DNA of 64,000 bases from Mucilaginibacter myungsuensis (GTDB lineage: Bacteria; Bacteroidota; Bacteroidia; Sphingobacteriales; Sphingobacteriaceae), in the NCBI RefSeq assembly GCF_015222005.1, contig NZ_JADFFL010000006.1, positions 1-64,000 of the forward strand. Direction: 5' to 3'. Position numbers and translations under genes: made by a program. The stretch's first letter is position 1. Each line of letters opens with the position of its first letter. This document shows, one piece after another, positions 63,920-64,000 of the stretch. The notes beneath the pieces are model-generated. The model was not told where the DNA came from. It made no database searches and saw only the letters and a program-made list of their open reading frames with translations.

Positions 63920-64000
63920 ATGACCACCAACAGTAATAGTGCTACCGATGAAATATGCCCCGCCCATGCGTTGCTTAAAACCTTCTCGGGCAAATGGAAG
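63920..64000 (+). CDS. HxlR-family transcriptional regulator, 5' part only
   Basis: The last 81 bp of the window read MTTNSNSATDEICPAHALL then KTFSGKWK, the start of an HxlR winged-helix domain (CP...LxxxxGKWK). The cysteine in EICPAH sits where the redox-sensing Cys of YodB/CatR regulators is found. It is cut by the window edge. By position it is likely to control the divergent DsbA-family gene. Confidence 0.85.
   Translation, partial: MTTNSNSATDEICPAHALLKTFSGKWK

Noticed and set aside
1..64000. tRNA, rRNA, riboswitch or CRISPR array
   Set aside because: No cloverleaf, conserved rRNA stretch, riboswitch core or repeat-spacer array was recognised anywhere in the window.

Overview
The window is chromosomal DNA from a Bacteroidetes bacterium, most likely family Sphingobacteriaceae and Mucilaginibacter-like. 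The genus is an inference from gene content and family recollection, not from a search. Supporting signs are Bacteroidetes-only families (DUF4292, DUF4476, DUF4920, DUF5686, MG2/plug proteins, CarboxypepD_reg-like proteins), a LytS/LytTR signalling pair, the conserved flippase-TPR-DUF4292-EnvC-TatA gene order, and promoters of the TTTG / TAnnTTTG type. No tRNA, rRNA, CRISPR array, prophage or intact transposase gene was seen.

Layout. 0.1-10.6 kb (minus strand): an envelope cluster with a lytic transglycosylase, gatA, two TatA/B proteins, an EnvC-like amidase activator, a DUF4292 lipoprotein, a TPR protein and a polysaccharide flippase, then acylphosphatase and an esterase. 11-15.8 kb: the rimP-nusA-infB translation/transcription operon, whose promoter is followed by a terminator-like hairpin in the leader. 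15.9-24.9 kb: small exported proteins, an OmpA lipoprotein, lpxH, prfA and an NHL-repeat lipoprotein. 25-30 kb: a DUF5686 outer-membrane protein, an acpS/adenylate-forming ligase pair and a RelE/ParE-type toxin-antitoxin module. 30-34.3 kb: a compact csaA-sdpI-sdpI-tadA operon, then a DUF4476 protein, an oxidoreductase and a phosphoesterase. 34.6-39.1 kb: sucA-sucB of the TCA cycle. 39.3-49.7 kb: an MG2/plug protein, clpS, a four-helix-bundle protein, tag and polA, with many short repeats between genes.

50-62 kb is the most accessory part: an orphan GH99/WbsX-like protein, three paralogous CarboxypepD_reg-like secreted proteins, a histidine kinase with an unrecognised periplasmic domain plus its LytTR regulator, a lipoprotein built of WKNG repeats beside a broken paralogue, and a Trp/Tyr-rich protein with a long Gln/Arg tail. 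The window ends with a divergent pair: a DsbA/SpxH-like protein and the first 27 codons of an HxlR regulator.

The main non-coding discoveries are: a 197-bp miniature element with 17-bp perfect inverted ends and a 9-bp target duplication, inserted in one of two copies of a ~136-bp dispersed repeat; a 234-bp duplicated unit at 62.3-62.9 kb carrying a minus-strand terminator (candidate small RNA); a possible attenuator ahead of rimP; and a gene (tag) whose N-terminus is encoded by an intergenic repeat.
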